DNA of 15,304 bases from the NCBI GenBank assembly GCA_017431185.1, contig JAFRLP010000181.1, positions 1-15,304 of the forward strand. The letters are read 5' to 3'. Source of the DNA: Victivallales bacterium. GTDB lineage: Bacteria; Verrucomicrobiota; Lentisphaeria; Oligosphaerales; Oligosphaeraceae. The position numbers and the translations under genes are program-made. Below, piece after piece: positions 1 through 8,600 of this stretch. The stretch's first letter is position 1. The number at the start of each line of letters is the position of its first letter. The notes beneath the pieces were generated by a model that was not told the DNA's origin, ran no database searches, and saw nothing but the letters and a program-made list of their open reading frames with translations.

Positions 1-102
1 GGAGGATGGGCCTTCTCGCCTGATATTCTGAAGCAACAAAAAACTCCACGCCAAAACAGTGTGAAAACGCAAGATTGGAATAAAAATAACTATTATGGAA
101 AA
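1..102. other. left-edge stretch, possible tail of an upstream gene
   Basis: No complete gene is visible. In two forward frames short open runs end in stops at about positions 23 and 31, and frame 1 stays open to about 168, so the first few codons could be the C-terminus of a gene lying outside the window. I cannot choose between them. The sequence becomes clearly A/T-rich after about position 35, which fits an intergenic promoter region. Confidence 0.3.
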
Positions 103-151
103 TTGACAGAAGCCCTAAAGATTGTTATAATTTCCGTGTCGAAAAACTCCA
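39..151. repeat. 10-bp direct repeat flanking the first promoter
   Basis: AAAAACTCCA occurs at 39-48 and again at 142-151, on either side of the promoter at 103-131. The second copy runs into a small inverted repeat, CTCCA-TTGG-TGGAG (147-160), which would lie at the start of the transcript. Direct repeats near promoters are typical AraC-type operators, and two AraC-family genes lie in the window, so an operator role is possible. A 10-bp match in A-rich DNA may also be chance. Confidence 0.3.
103..131 (+). promoter_or_regulatory. consensus sigma70-type promoter for the 807-aa secreted protein
   Basis: TTGACA (103-108) and TATAAT (126-131) are separated by exactly 17 bases, a full match to the housekeeping promoter consensus. 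Transcription would start near 138, giving a leader of about 75 bases before the start codon at 214. The region is A/T-rich, unlike the flanking coding DNA. A promoter this strong for a secreted enzyme-like protein suggests that control, if any, is by repression or after initiation. Confidence 0.8.
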
Positions 152-213
152 TTGGTGGAGATAATTGAGGCAATTGCAAAACTACCACATAACACGGCAA
201 CAAAGGGTCAGGA

Positions 214-2637
214 ATGCGGAGACATTGGATTGGGGCGGTCTGCACTGCAATCGCGCTTTTGCCATGCCTGGTCATGGCGGAGGAGCTGCTTCCGCCTGGG
301 CAGGGCGGCAACATGCTCCTGAATGGCAGACTATTCCTGGAAGCAGGCGATTTTCCCTCCAATTGGCGTTCCGTGCGTCATAGGCCAGACTATTTTCCCG
401 AAGGTTTTCCGCAGGGCGGCGGATCGCTGCGTTTCCATGCGAGGGGCAAGCTTCATCTGATACGGCAGGATTGGACTTTCAGCATCATCGAGGGTGAACA
501 GTACCGCCTGAGCTACTGGATGCGCAGCCAGGACTTCAAGGCCGGGCAGGCCATGGTGCTCTCCTTCAACAACGGCTGGACCAGCTCGGCTGAATCAAAC
601 ATACCCGAAGGCAGCTCGGACTGGCATCGGGTTGAACTGCTTTTCATGGGGTTTCCCTCCAAGGGCGGCGTGGGCTCCGTCGGCATTTTGATTGATGACA
701 TTGAGCATGGTCTTGTGGAAATCGCCGACATCTGCCTGGAACCCGCGACACGCAAGGCGCAGGAGGCGTCCATCGCTTACTTGAAGGAAATCCCTCCGCA
801 AATGCTGGTGCCACTTGCGCCATGCCTGAATGAGCTGCAGGGTTCTCTTGCCCTTCGCTGGTTCGGTGAAACCAGCACGAAACAGATCGAATGGTTTTTG
901 TCCGGAAAGCCCATGGGGGCCGTCCCCATTTCCGCCCGCGGATTGGTCACGCTGGACTTCTCCGACATCGTCCCGGGCGAATACACGCTGGAATTGAAGG
1001 CGGGAGACTTTGTCCTGTCCAGGCAGGTGCGACGCATTCCGAATGCAAAGTCATCCGCCATACGAAGGAACAACTTCAACACCCTGCTTTATTTGGAAAA
1101 ATGCCAGACGGGGGACACCTTCCAGGTCGGGCTTGCCAGAAGCGCCTGGATTTCCGTGAAATGTGCTCCAGGGATGAAGGTTTCCCTGGAAGGCAGCGGC
1201 AAGGTTTTTTCCGGCTCCATGCCAGTGAAACTCGCCGCAGGCACGCACAGCGGCAAGGTGATAAAGGGCGCTGGCATGCTGGAAATTTCGGCCATAGCGG
1301 AAACACTCTACTACCAACTGGCCGGCGGGCCATATCTGAAGGGAGTCCCCAGGCACACCTATGCAATGGTGAAGCAGCACCAGCTTGACTGCGTTACCAC
1401 GTTTTCCAATGGCGGACTCTCCAGCAAGGATGACTGGAATGACTTCCGCAAGGCGCATTCCAATTATCTCCTTGACCATGCCTCCGTCGGCGACGTGACG
1501 GGCGATACCATCGGCACATTCAGGGGCCTTGCCAAGGACACACCGTATTTTGACGGCATCATCGCAGACGAATTCAGCGGGGGCAACAATCGTCAGCTCG
1601 CCAAGTTCCTGACGCATCGCGAAGCGTTGAGCAACCCATACGGAAAATCGGTTTACGCCTGGATGACTGGCACTCCTGGAAAATCGCCCATCGCAGCCGG
1701 CTTCCTGAGCTGTGTCCTGAACGACCTTCAGGGCAAAGTCGTCTATGAGGCATACGTGCCCTCCAATTTCACGGATGAAGCCGAGGCCAGGAACATCATG
1801 AAGCGCAAATTCAACGACACCATACGGCAGTTCCAGGAACTCTACCCAGGCTGCGAGGCAGTGCTGGGTATGGCGCTCTGCCACTCCAACATACCGCTTT
1901 CCTTCACCATCGACAACGAACCAGAGGCCAATTTCAAATACCTGCTGGACATGGAGTTGAATCTGCTTGCCAACAGCCCCGATTTCCAGAATCTGTCGCT
2001 GGTCGGCACCTGGGGAGGAAACTACGCGGACGCCGAGATGACGCGCTGGTTCAGCGCTCTTCTGCGGCATTATGTCATAGAGGGGAGGACGGGGATGCTC
2101 TCGGCTTCGCGAGGCTGGAAGCTGGTGCCTGGCCATATCCAGAACGCCTCGTTCCGCAAGGGACTGGAACACTGGGAGACCGCTGGTCCAGTCTGGCTTG
2201 GCATGCAGGACAACATGGCGGAGATACTTCGGCAGTTCAACGTCATTCCCGGCAAGGCGGACGCCTACGCCGTCATACCGCCTGGTTCCTCCGTCTCGCA
2301 GCAGATGTCCAGCCTCGTTCCAGGCAGGCTCTATGTGCTGAAATACGTCACTTCCGATGCTATGGACATCAAGGCGGGGCGTCCCAAGGAGACTCCCCTT
2401 GACGCCACCTTCGAGGGAGCGGAGCAGGTCGCCCCGCTCATCCAATACCGCAGGCCAATCCTGGATGACCACGGCGGACACGGTGGGCGTGGCAACTACG
2501 ATGCCGTGCTGTTCCGCGCCCAAAAGGAGACAGGGCGTGTCACCCTGTCGGCCTCTGCCGCTTCCCCCAGGCCCTCTGGCCTGCATTTCGTCAGCATCAT
2601 GCCGTACTACGAGGATTTCACTGAAGAAAACAGGTAG
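214..2637 (+). CDS. secreted multidomain protein, probable glycan-active, family not recognised
   Basis: The product has 807 residues. Residues 1-22 form a signal peptide (positive start, hydrophobic core, cut after VMA). Residues about 34-176 resemble a CBM4/9-type beta-sandwich, with LLNGRL at the start, the YRLSYWMRS core strand and the DWHRVELLF strand. Residues about 195-275 look Ig-like. Residues about 385-635 read like a (beta/alpha) barrel, with acidic clusters DGIIADEF (447-454) and IDNEPE (566-571) that could carry catalytic residues. Residues about 638-800 again look like a CBM4/9-type domain (QNASFRKGLEHWE). The start is supported by AAAGGG six to seven bases upstream. The next gene lies 170 bases downstream behind hairpins, so this may be a single-gene transcript. 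Secretion is well supported. A glycosidase or lyase role is inferred from fold impression and context; I cannot name a family. Confidence 0.75.
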   Translation: MRRHWIGAVCTAIALLPCLVMAEELLPPGQGGNMLLNGRLFLEAGDFPSNWRSVRHRPDYFPEGFPQGGGSLRFHARGKLHLIRQDWTFSIIEGEQYRLSYWMRSQDFKAGQAMVLSFNNGWTSSAESNIPEGSSDWHRVELLFMGFPSKGGVGSVGILIDDIEHGLVEIADICLEPATRKAQEASIAYLKEIPPQMLVPLAPCLNELQGSLALRWFGETSTKQIEWFLSGKPMGAVPISARGLVTLDFSDIVPGEYTLELKAGDFVLSRQVRRIPNAKSSAIRRNNFNTLLYLEKCQTGDTFQVGLARSAWISVKCAPGMKVSLEGSGKVFSGSMPVKLAAGTHSGKVIKGAGMLEISAIAETLYYQLAGGPYLKGVPRHTYAMVKQHQLDCVTTFSNGGLSSKDDWNDFRKAHSNYLLDHASVGDVTGDTIGTFRGLAKDTPYFDGIIADEFSGGNNRQLAKFLTHREALSNPYGKSVYAWMTGTPGKSPIAAGFLSCVLNDLQGKVVYEAYVPSNFTDEAEARNIMKRKFNDTIRQFQELYPGCEAVLGMALCHSNIPLSFTIDNEPEANFKYLLDMELNLLANSPDFQNLSLVGTWGGNYADAEMTRWFSALLRHYVIEGRTGMLSASRGWKLVPGHIQNASFRKGLEHWETAGPVWLGMQDNMAEILRQFNVIPGKADAYAVIPPGSSVSQQMSSLVPGRLYVLKYVTSDAMDIKAGRPKETPLDATFEGAEQVAPLIQYRRPILDDHGGHGGRGNYDAVLFRAQKETGRVTLSASAASPRPSGLHFVSIMPYYEDFTEENR

Positions 2638-2662
2638 CTGCTCAACCACAGGCTTCTTCAAT

Positions 2663-2684
2663 CCGCGGAGCCGAGGCTTCGCGG
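2663..2684 (+). terminator. strong hairpin just after the first gene
   Basis: CCGCGGAGCC (2663-2672) pairs with GGCTTCGCGG (2675-2684) over ten pairs including one G-U, allowing for a few closing bases in the loop. It starts 26 bases after the stop codon. There is no run of T directly after it, so it is not a textbook intrinsic terminator. It may protect the 3' end of the mRNA or act together with the second structure downstream. Confidence 0.4.
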
Positions 2685-2707
2685 GCAAGTTGGGGCCTTT
2701 GCTCCTG

Positions 2708-2780
2708 TCACAGCCGGTTCTGTGGCGGGGCGGTCTCGCAAAGGCTGTGACTCTGAACAGTTACCAAAACAGAGCTTTTT
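2708..2780 (+). terminator. inverted repeat plus weak T-tract hairpin before pseudopilin 1
   Basis: TCACAGCC (2708-2715) and GGCTGTGA (2743-2750) form a perfect 8-bp inverted repeat. Next comes CTCTG (2751-2755) with CAGAG (2770-2774), followed directly by CTTTTT (2775-2780), a weak intrinsic-terminator shape. CACAG (2709-2713) could instead pair with the nearer CTGTG (2720-2724), so alternative folds exist. I see no convincing promoter between here and 2808, so read-through from upstream may feed the next genes. Confidence 0.4.
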
Positions 2781-2807
2781 CAATGTCAACCAAGAGGGCA
2801 CACAAAC

Positions 2808-3521
2808 ATGCAATGCATTGATAGCAAAAAGAAGAAAATGTTCACACTCATTGAGTTACTGGTAGTGATTGCAATTATAGCAATTCTGGCGGCCATGCTG
2901 TTGCCAGCTTTGAGCAAGGCCAGGGAGAGGGCCAGGCAGGTTTCCTGCATCAACGGCTTGAAGCAGCTGGGGCTTGTGCTGACCTTGTACACCGACGAAA
3001 GCGAGGGGCGGCTGCCCTATCCATACCAGGGCAACCAATCAACGTTTGATGCTTACGGGTCGGTTGCCTGGACGATGAACCTGCGCAAGGGAGGATACAT
3101 CGAGTCATATCATGGCAGTTGGCGTTGCGTTGCAAGCAATCCCGCCTCCAGCCGCACAATTTCAGCATGTCTGCGCTGTCCCAACACAGATCCGTTCAAG
3201 TCTTGGAACGCCACCAGCAACAGGAATGGCGGCTGGGCGCAGGCTGGTTTCGCAACCTGCGCCGACTTCGGTCTGAACTACTATTACAGCGATGGCACAA
3301 ACAATGGCGGGGGCGCAATGCATGTCATGCACTTGGTGAAGCGACCGTCCTCCGCGATCATGGCTGCGGAGGGCAATGAGCGTGTGCTCTCGAATTTCGA
3401 CGGAACATCTGCCAACAGCATCCTCTATCGCCATTCCAACAAGGCGAACTGGGCGACTTACGACGGCAGTGTGCACACTGGGCGCGTGACCACGAATGGA
3501 CAATTCAGGAACGGCATATGA
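2808..3521 (+). CDS. prepilin-type N-terminal domain protein with H-X9-DG motif (pseudopilin 1)
   Basis: The product has 237 residues. A lysine-rich leader (KKKKM, ending at residue 11) is followed by the type IV prepilin/type II secretion pseudopilin helix starting FTLIELL (12-18) and ending LLPALSKAR (31-39). The Glu at position 5 of the mature protein is present, but the usual Gly before the cut site is Met. The Cys in [12 protein letters not shown] (44-55) is shared by all three pseudopilins here. The C-terminal domain is variable and has H209 and D219-G220 with nine residues between, the H-X9-DG motif of PVC-group pseudopilin-like proteins. GAGGG nine bases upstream supports the start. 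The GH39-like gene begins 58 bases downstream, so the two are probably co-transcribed. Expected location is the inner membrane, or a fibre built from it. What the C-terminal domain binds is unknown. Confidence 0.88.
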   Translation: MQCIDSKKKKMFTLIELLVVIAIIAILAAMLLPALSKARERARQVSCINGLKQLGLVLTLYTDESEGRLPYPYQGNQSTFDAYGSVAWTMNLRKGGYIESYHGSWRCVASNPASSRTISACLRCPNTDPFKSWNATSNRNGGWAQAGFATCADFGLNYYYSDGTNNGGGAMHVMHLVKRPSSAIMAAEGNERVLSNFDGTSANSILYRHSNKANWATYDGSVHTGRVTTNGQFRNGI

Positions 3522-3525
3522 TTCT

Positions 3526-3533
3526 AAAGGAGG
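3526..3533 (+). promoter_or_regulatory. perfect Shine-Dalgarno sequence without a nearby start codon
   Basis: AAAGGAGG lies 46 bases before the GH39-like start codon at 3580, far beyond working distance. The GH39 frame has a TAG stop at 3574-3576, so that protein cannot begin further upstream. The only start-like codon at a normal distance is a CTG at 3540, which opens a frame of about 40 codons with no recognisable product. The site may be a relic, a ribosome standby site, or drive a short overlapping leader peptide. Confidence 0.5.
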
Positions 3534-3579
3534 CAACCACTGTCGAGCGCCGTCTTTGAGTTTTTCCACTATTTAGGTC

Positions 3580-4899
3580 ATGAACATCGACATACACTTT
3601 CGCAAGACCGTTGGCGCAATCAAGCCGCTGCATGGCGTGAATCGCTCCCCCATACGCTTCCAGGCGGATAAAATCGAGGAGTTCGAAGCCGCTGGCATCC
3701 CCTTTGTGCGCACCCACGACTGCGGCGGAGCCTACGGGCGTGGGACCTTGGTGGATGTGCCGAATATCTTCCGTGACTTCGAGGCCGACGAGAACTCCCC
3801 CGACTCCTACGACTTTTCGTTCACAGACCGCTATCTTTCCGCCATAGTCAATGCCGGGGCGCAGCCCTTTTTCCGCCTAGGCGTGACCATAGAGAACAAC
3901 TGGCGTATTCGTGCCTACAGGATTGCGCCGCCCAAGGATTTCGGCAAATGGGCGCGAATATGCGAGCATATCATACGCCACTACAACGACGGTTGGGCCA
4001 ATGGCTTCCACTGGGGCATCCAGTACTGGGAGATATGGAACGAGCCAGAGAACCCGCCTATGTGGCAGGGCACGCGCGAACAGTACTTTGACCTGTATGT
4101 GACAGCCAGCAGGCATTTGAAGCAGTGCTTTCCCGAAATCAGGGTGGGCGGCTATGCCGGATGCGGCTTCTACGCCATCACCCGCGAGGGAATGAACGAC
4201 TTCTACAAGAGTTTCATTCCGTGGTTTGAAGCCTTTCTGGCATACGTCCGCGAATATTCAGCGCCTCTGGACTTCTACTCCTTCCATCTTTACACGGACG
4301 ATGCACGGGAAATCGTCACCCACGCCGATTATGTGCGTCTTCATCTGGACAACGCCGGCTTCGCGAATGCGGAAATTGTCTTCGATGAATGGAACTATGC
4401 CGTCATCAGCCGTGATGCCCTGGTATATGACTATGACGAGATGAAGGAGCTGCCAGGGGCGCTTTTCGTGGCCGAGGCCTTCTGCCGCATGCAGAACAGT
4501 TCCATTGACAAGGCCATGTTCTATGACGCCGAACCCACTTCCGCCTATTGTGGGCTGTTCTATTTTCCAAACGTGCGCACCACGCCGACCTACCAGGCAT
4601 TCGTGGCATTCGACCGCCTTTACCAGCTGGGAAGGCAGGCCTATGTCGCTGCGGATTTGCCTGACACGGTGGTTGATTTGGCGGCGACTGATGGAGATGT
4701 CGGTCGTCTCATGCTGGTGAACCGGGGCACACGTGACCTGGAACTCCCCTACTCTTGTGATCTGGCTCTGGACAGCGCCACCATCGAGTGCCTTTCGCAG
4801 GATGGACATTTTCTTACGTCCATGCACTGCTTCTGGAAAGAGGGCATAATGCTTCTGCCGCGGCAAACACTCCTTGTTCTGGAAGTTCATGGTGGATAA
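3580..4899 (+). CDS. GH39-like glycoside hydrolase, no signal peptide
   Basis: The product has 439 residues. The N-terminal strand IKPLHGVNRSPI and the barrel that follows resemble family GH39 (beta-xylosidase, alpha-L-iduronidase and related retaining enzymes). The acid/base candidate is E155 in YWEIWNEPE. The nucleophile candidate is E270 in IVFDEWNYA. Between them is DFYSFHLYT (231-239), the usual His-containing strand. Residues about 355-437 form the accessory beta domain. There is no signal peptide or membrane segment, so it should act in the cytoplasm on imported short oligosaccharides, unlike the other enzymes of the window. ATG is the first possible start after an in-frame TAG. It sits between pseudopilin 1 and an AraC regulator whose start overlaps its last codons. 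The substrate cannot be read from the sequence; beta-xyloside is only the commonest activity of the family. Confidence 0.83.
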   Translation: MNIDIHFRKTVGAIKPLHGVNRSPIRFQADKIEEFEAAGIPFVRTHDCGGAYGRGTLVDVPNIFRDFEADENSPDSYDFSFTDRYLSAIVNAGAQPFFRLGVTIENNWRIRAYRIAPPKDFGKWARICEHIIRHYNDGWANGFHWGIQYWEIWNEPENPPMWQGTREQYFDLYVTASRHLKQCFPEIRVGGYAGCGFYAITREGMNDFYKSFIPWFEAFLAYVREYSAPLDFYSFHLYTDDAREIVTHADYVRLHLDNAGFANAEIVFDEWNYAVISRDALVYDYDEMKELPGALFVAEAFCRMQNSSIDKAMFYDAEPTSAYCGLFYFPNVRTTPTYQAFVAFDRLYQLGRQAYVAADLPDTVVDLAATDGDVGRLMLVNRGTRDLELPYSCDLALDSATIECLSQDGHFLTSMHCFWKEGIMLLPRQTLLVLEVHGG

Positions 4900-5671
4900 A
4901 AGCGGGGCTTGCCTTATGTGGGAAAAAGAAGTAGATACTCTGTGCAGGCAGAAGCTGAAACGTATCCTTCACTTGTCCTCCCCTGGCTGGAATGAGCAAC
5001 CAGAGAAGACCAGCCACATGCATCTGCATCGGGAAATATTCATCTGCCTGAAAGGCGGCTACCATTTCACGCTCGGCGACAAGGGCTGCATTCTTTCGCC
5101 AGGGGATGTGGTGCTTTGCGAGCCAGGCATTCCCCATGCCTTTCACGGGCTGAAAGATGACAAGGCGCATCTGTGGGCCTATATTCTTGATGACAAACTG
5201 ATGGCCAGGGTGCTTACCTCTGGCCACGACATTAGCTATTCCTTCATTGCCACGGCGGAACTGTGCCTCCAACTGACCGAGCATTGGAAAATGGGGCCGG
5301 AGTTCATGCATGGCCCGCTGCTCTGCCTGCTGGAGGAACTGCGCTATTACGCAAAATCCAACATCATCCCCAAGCGGTTGAACCGTTTGAACATCGTGGA
5401 ATTCCTCAAGGAGTACATCCGCAACAAAAACGGCATTGACTGTTCACTTGACAAACTGGCGAGAATCACGAATTACAGCAAATACCATTTGACGCATATC
5501 TTCAAGAAATCCACTGGGAACACCATTGGAAGCTTCATTGACCAGGTGCGTTTCAGCCGCACGGAACAGCTGCTCAGCCTGGGAAAAACGCAAAAGGAGA
5601 TTGCCCATGCCCTGGGCTTCTCCTCCCCCTCTGCCTTCTGGAAATGGTACAAAAATGGCTCCTCCCACTGA
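4889..5671 (+). CDS. AraC-family transcriptional regulator (cupin plus helix-turn-helix)
   Basis: The product has 260 residues from this start. The N-terminal half is a sugar-sensing cupin: HMHLHREIFICLKGGYHF, then LSPGDVVLCEPGIPHAFHG. The C-terminal hundred residues are the double helix-turn-helix: CSLDKLARITNYSKYHLTHIFK, then KTQKEIAHALGFSSPSAFWKWYK. The protein stops soon after the second recognition helix and lacks most of the usual G-x-S-P-x-x-YR tail; the other two frames do not restore it. The chosen ATG overlaps the GH39-like gene by 11 bases and has GGA five bases upstream. TTG at 4874 and ATG at 4916 (GGGG eight bases upstream) are alternatives. The overlap points to translational coupling and local control of the pseudopilin 1/GH39 unit. 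The gene ends 24 bases from the stop of the convergent DUF6259-like gene. Confidence 0.87.
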   Translation: MVDKSGACLMWEKEVDTLCRQKLKRILHLSSPGWNEQPEKTSHMHLHREIFICLKGGYHFTLGDKGCILSPGDVVLCEPGIPHAFHGLKDDKAHLWAYILDDKLMARVLTSGHDISYSFIATAELCLQLTEHWKMGPEFMHGPLLCLLEELRYYAKSNIIPKRLNRLNIVEFLKEYIRNKNGIDCSLDKLARITNYSKYHLTHIFKKSTGNTIGSFIDQVRFSRTEQLLSLGKTQKEIAHALGFSSPSAFWKWYKNGSSH

Positions 5672-5695
5672 AGGCGTGTTCATTCCATAGCGCGA

Positions 5696-8600
5696 TTATT
5701 GTGCGGAAACGACTCTCCAGGCCTTGATGTTGCAGCCGCCAGTGAAGACGCTTGTCAAGTCATGCCTGCCGATGAATGGCCTGGCAAGAGGGGTGGAAAG
5801 CAGTTTGTAGTCGGCCCATTCTCCTGTGACAGGGATGTCGAGTTCAGCCATGACAAGATTGGAGCCCTGTTCCTGGAAGATGATTTTGCCGCCCGCCCGC
5901 TCCACGTCCGCCGCCACCCAGATTTCAAGGGTCGTGCCAGGCTGGTTCCCGAAATCGACCTCTCCCCAGAATACCGTGGCGCCGCAGTCGGCCTGAATCC
6001 AGCGTTGCGGACTTTTGTCAAAAGTGCCGTATTTGCCAGGCATATAGCATTTCTCCATCCAGGATGCCTGGACTGGCGCCACCCATTCCCCTGGCCTGGC
6101 GGAAATCTGGTTCCGCGCCTTTTTGTTCTGTGGCTGCGTGAGAATGGGGCCCCAGCCCTTCATTTCGCCCATGGCCTTCAATGTCTCGGCGATGCATGCC
6201 ATTTCAGGGGAGACGTCTCGATTCGGCTGGACAATCCAGACCTGGCTGGCACGGGCGGCCAGGCTGACTTTCGGGGGCGTGGAACTGCCCAGGTCGATGA
6301 AATCTGGCTCCGCTGTGCCTTCGCGCAAGACCGCCAGGTGCCCGTGGCGCAGGACGTCGGGAAGAATGGGACGGATTTCGCTTTGCTGATTGACAAGATT
6401 GACGAAGACCACCAGACTCCTGCCGTCATCCTGCCGCCGCCAGACACTGTGCATGATTTGCGGGGACTTTATCGTTTTGGCGGTGGCGCCGATGCCACCC
6501 CAGTGGCTTTCGACCATCGTCACTGGGGTTTCCGTGGCAAGAAACTGGCACATGTCGGAGACATTCAGCCAGGGAGCCAGTGCCTTGCGCAAGTGCAGCA
6601 TCTTGCGGAGGAAGAGGCGGCGCGGGCTGGCATAGCGCATGTCATACAGATGGAACCAACTGATTTGTTCGCCATAGACCAACTGCTCCGCCGCCTTGGA
6701 GAAGAAGGACTGCCAGTCACCTTGGGAGGAGAAGGCGTCGTAGGCGCGTCCGCAGAACTGGACACGGCCCGCGAAGATGCTTTGGAACAGCGGGATGCGC
6801 CCCTCGTCCGTCCATCTCCAGGGCATGAAGGCATCCACGCACTTGGCATAGACCTCGCAGGCGTCCTCCGTGTCGTGCGGCACGTCGGGGAGTGCCTTTC
6901 GGATGGCCTCGTACATCGGGTAATACCCCTTTTCCAGCCAGAGCGTCGGGTCGTTGAGCGGATGGCCGTGGTTGGGGTCGAAGCAAAGATGCGGGCGACC
7001 CGCTGCCAGTTCGTCATTGTAGATGGCATCGATGCCGTAGGACACTGATAACTTGATGTTCTGCTCCAGCAACCTGGCGGTTTCCGGGCAAGCAGGACAG
7101 GCTACGGGGTAGTCCTTCGTGCCGTAACGCTCGATGACTGGCTCTCCTGCCTCGTCCTTGACGGCGACCCGCTCGGCCAGGCGTCCGCGCCATTGGTAGG
7201 AACGGGCGGGGTCGTAGCCCCAGAGTCTGGGATTGGCGTAGCTCTCCGTCCGCAGGCCTGCCTGTTCCATGAAGGGGAGGCTGTCGGCGCTGCTTTTTCC
7301 TTGGTCGTAGCGGGGATATTCGTCCTGCGAGATGTGGTACCACCAAACCCATTGCGCAATAATATCGAGTCCGAAGTAGTTCTGGAGGGCGGCGAATTCC
7401 CGTGCCAGGGGCATGCCGTTGACACCGCAGATCATGCCAGGGTTCTCCCGATACCATTTTGGGGTGGTCTCACGCGGCAGCCTCGGCGTCCACCAGGCGC
7501 TTTGGGGCAGGAAATCACGCTTGTAGCACTGTCCCGCGTCGAACCAGTCGCCCTCGAAGAGGCGTATGACGGCATGGCCGCTGGAGTCGTAGCCGTTTCC
7601 GCCTGGATTTTTGGCCGCGTATGCCACGGGATGAGTCCAGCTAGCCTGAAGTTGACCGCCATGACCAGAGACGACGTAATCCTTCACACGGCCCCGCGGA
7701 TCCTCAAAGGCAAAATAGACTCCGTTGCCCAGGTTGTCGTAGAGGGCGCTGAACTGCATTGAAACGCGGGTGCATGGGTATCTTCCTTCAAGATTGCAGT
7801 CGTTGAATGGCTCCTCCAGCAGTTGCCCGCACATGTGCGGGTAGGCCAGATGGCATTTCTTCCCAGGGAGTTTGGCAAAGTTCCAGGCGGGAAAGGTCAC
7901 GCTGGTGATGGTCAGCGCGGGGTTGACGGCCTGGAGGGAGAAGTCGGCGGAGAGCATTCCGCTGTCAAAGCGGATGTTGGAGGTGGCCAGAAAATCCGCA
8001 TGTTTCCAGAGTACCTTAAAATTGCCTTCACCCTTGTCTTGCACCTGGTATTTCAGTCCCTTGTCGTAGCTGGCGATGGTATTGCCACGCCATTTTTCAT
8101 CTCGGAAGGCTGCCCGCCATTCCCAGATGCGGTTTCCGAATGTCCCTGTCCCGGCGCGACGGTGGAAGAGTCCAGCGACAGGAGGGCAGCCTTCGGCGGA
8201 GCCGCGCACCATCAGCAGCAGAGCCTGCGGAGACTCCAGAAGCGTGTAGAGCTGCTGTGCAGCATTGAATCTCCCGGTCATTTCCTCTGGTTTGTCCAGC
8301 AGTCCGAGGTCTGCGGGGGAGTCAGGCAGCCCTGGACGCTGGTCGCCGAGAATGGCGGCGCGTTCCAGGGATGTCGCGAGCCAGTGGCCTTCACGGGAAG
8401 TCGCGGCGTGTTTGAGCCTCTGGAAAAAAGCCTTTTGCATGGGGGATAGTTCCACCGTGCCAGGAGGAAGCAGGCAGACTTTAGGGGCATTCGCGGCCAT
8501 GGCGGCGATTTCGCCAGCTCCGAAGACGCGCTGGAAGACCGCCGCCTCGCCGATGTCCGCGTTCAGGAAGTAATCGCTGTATTTGGGGGAGAAACCCAGC

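Noticed and set aside
1051..2688. 545-codon minus-strand open frame opposite the 807-residue gene
   Set aside because: It is a shadow: no recognisable domain, composition rich in Arg/His/Pro, no ribosome-binding site, and the plus strand has a signal peptide and domain structure over the same DNA.
5699..7048. 449-codon plus-strand open frame opposite the DUF6259-like gene
   Set aside because: It lies antisense to a well-supported secreted enzyme, has no start signal and no recognisable domain; long antisense frames are common in GC-rich genes with biased third positions.
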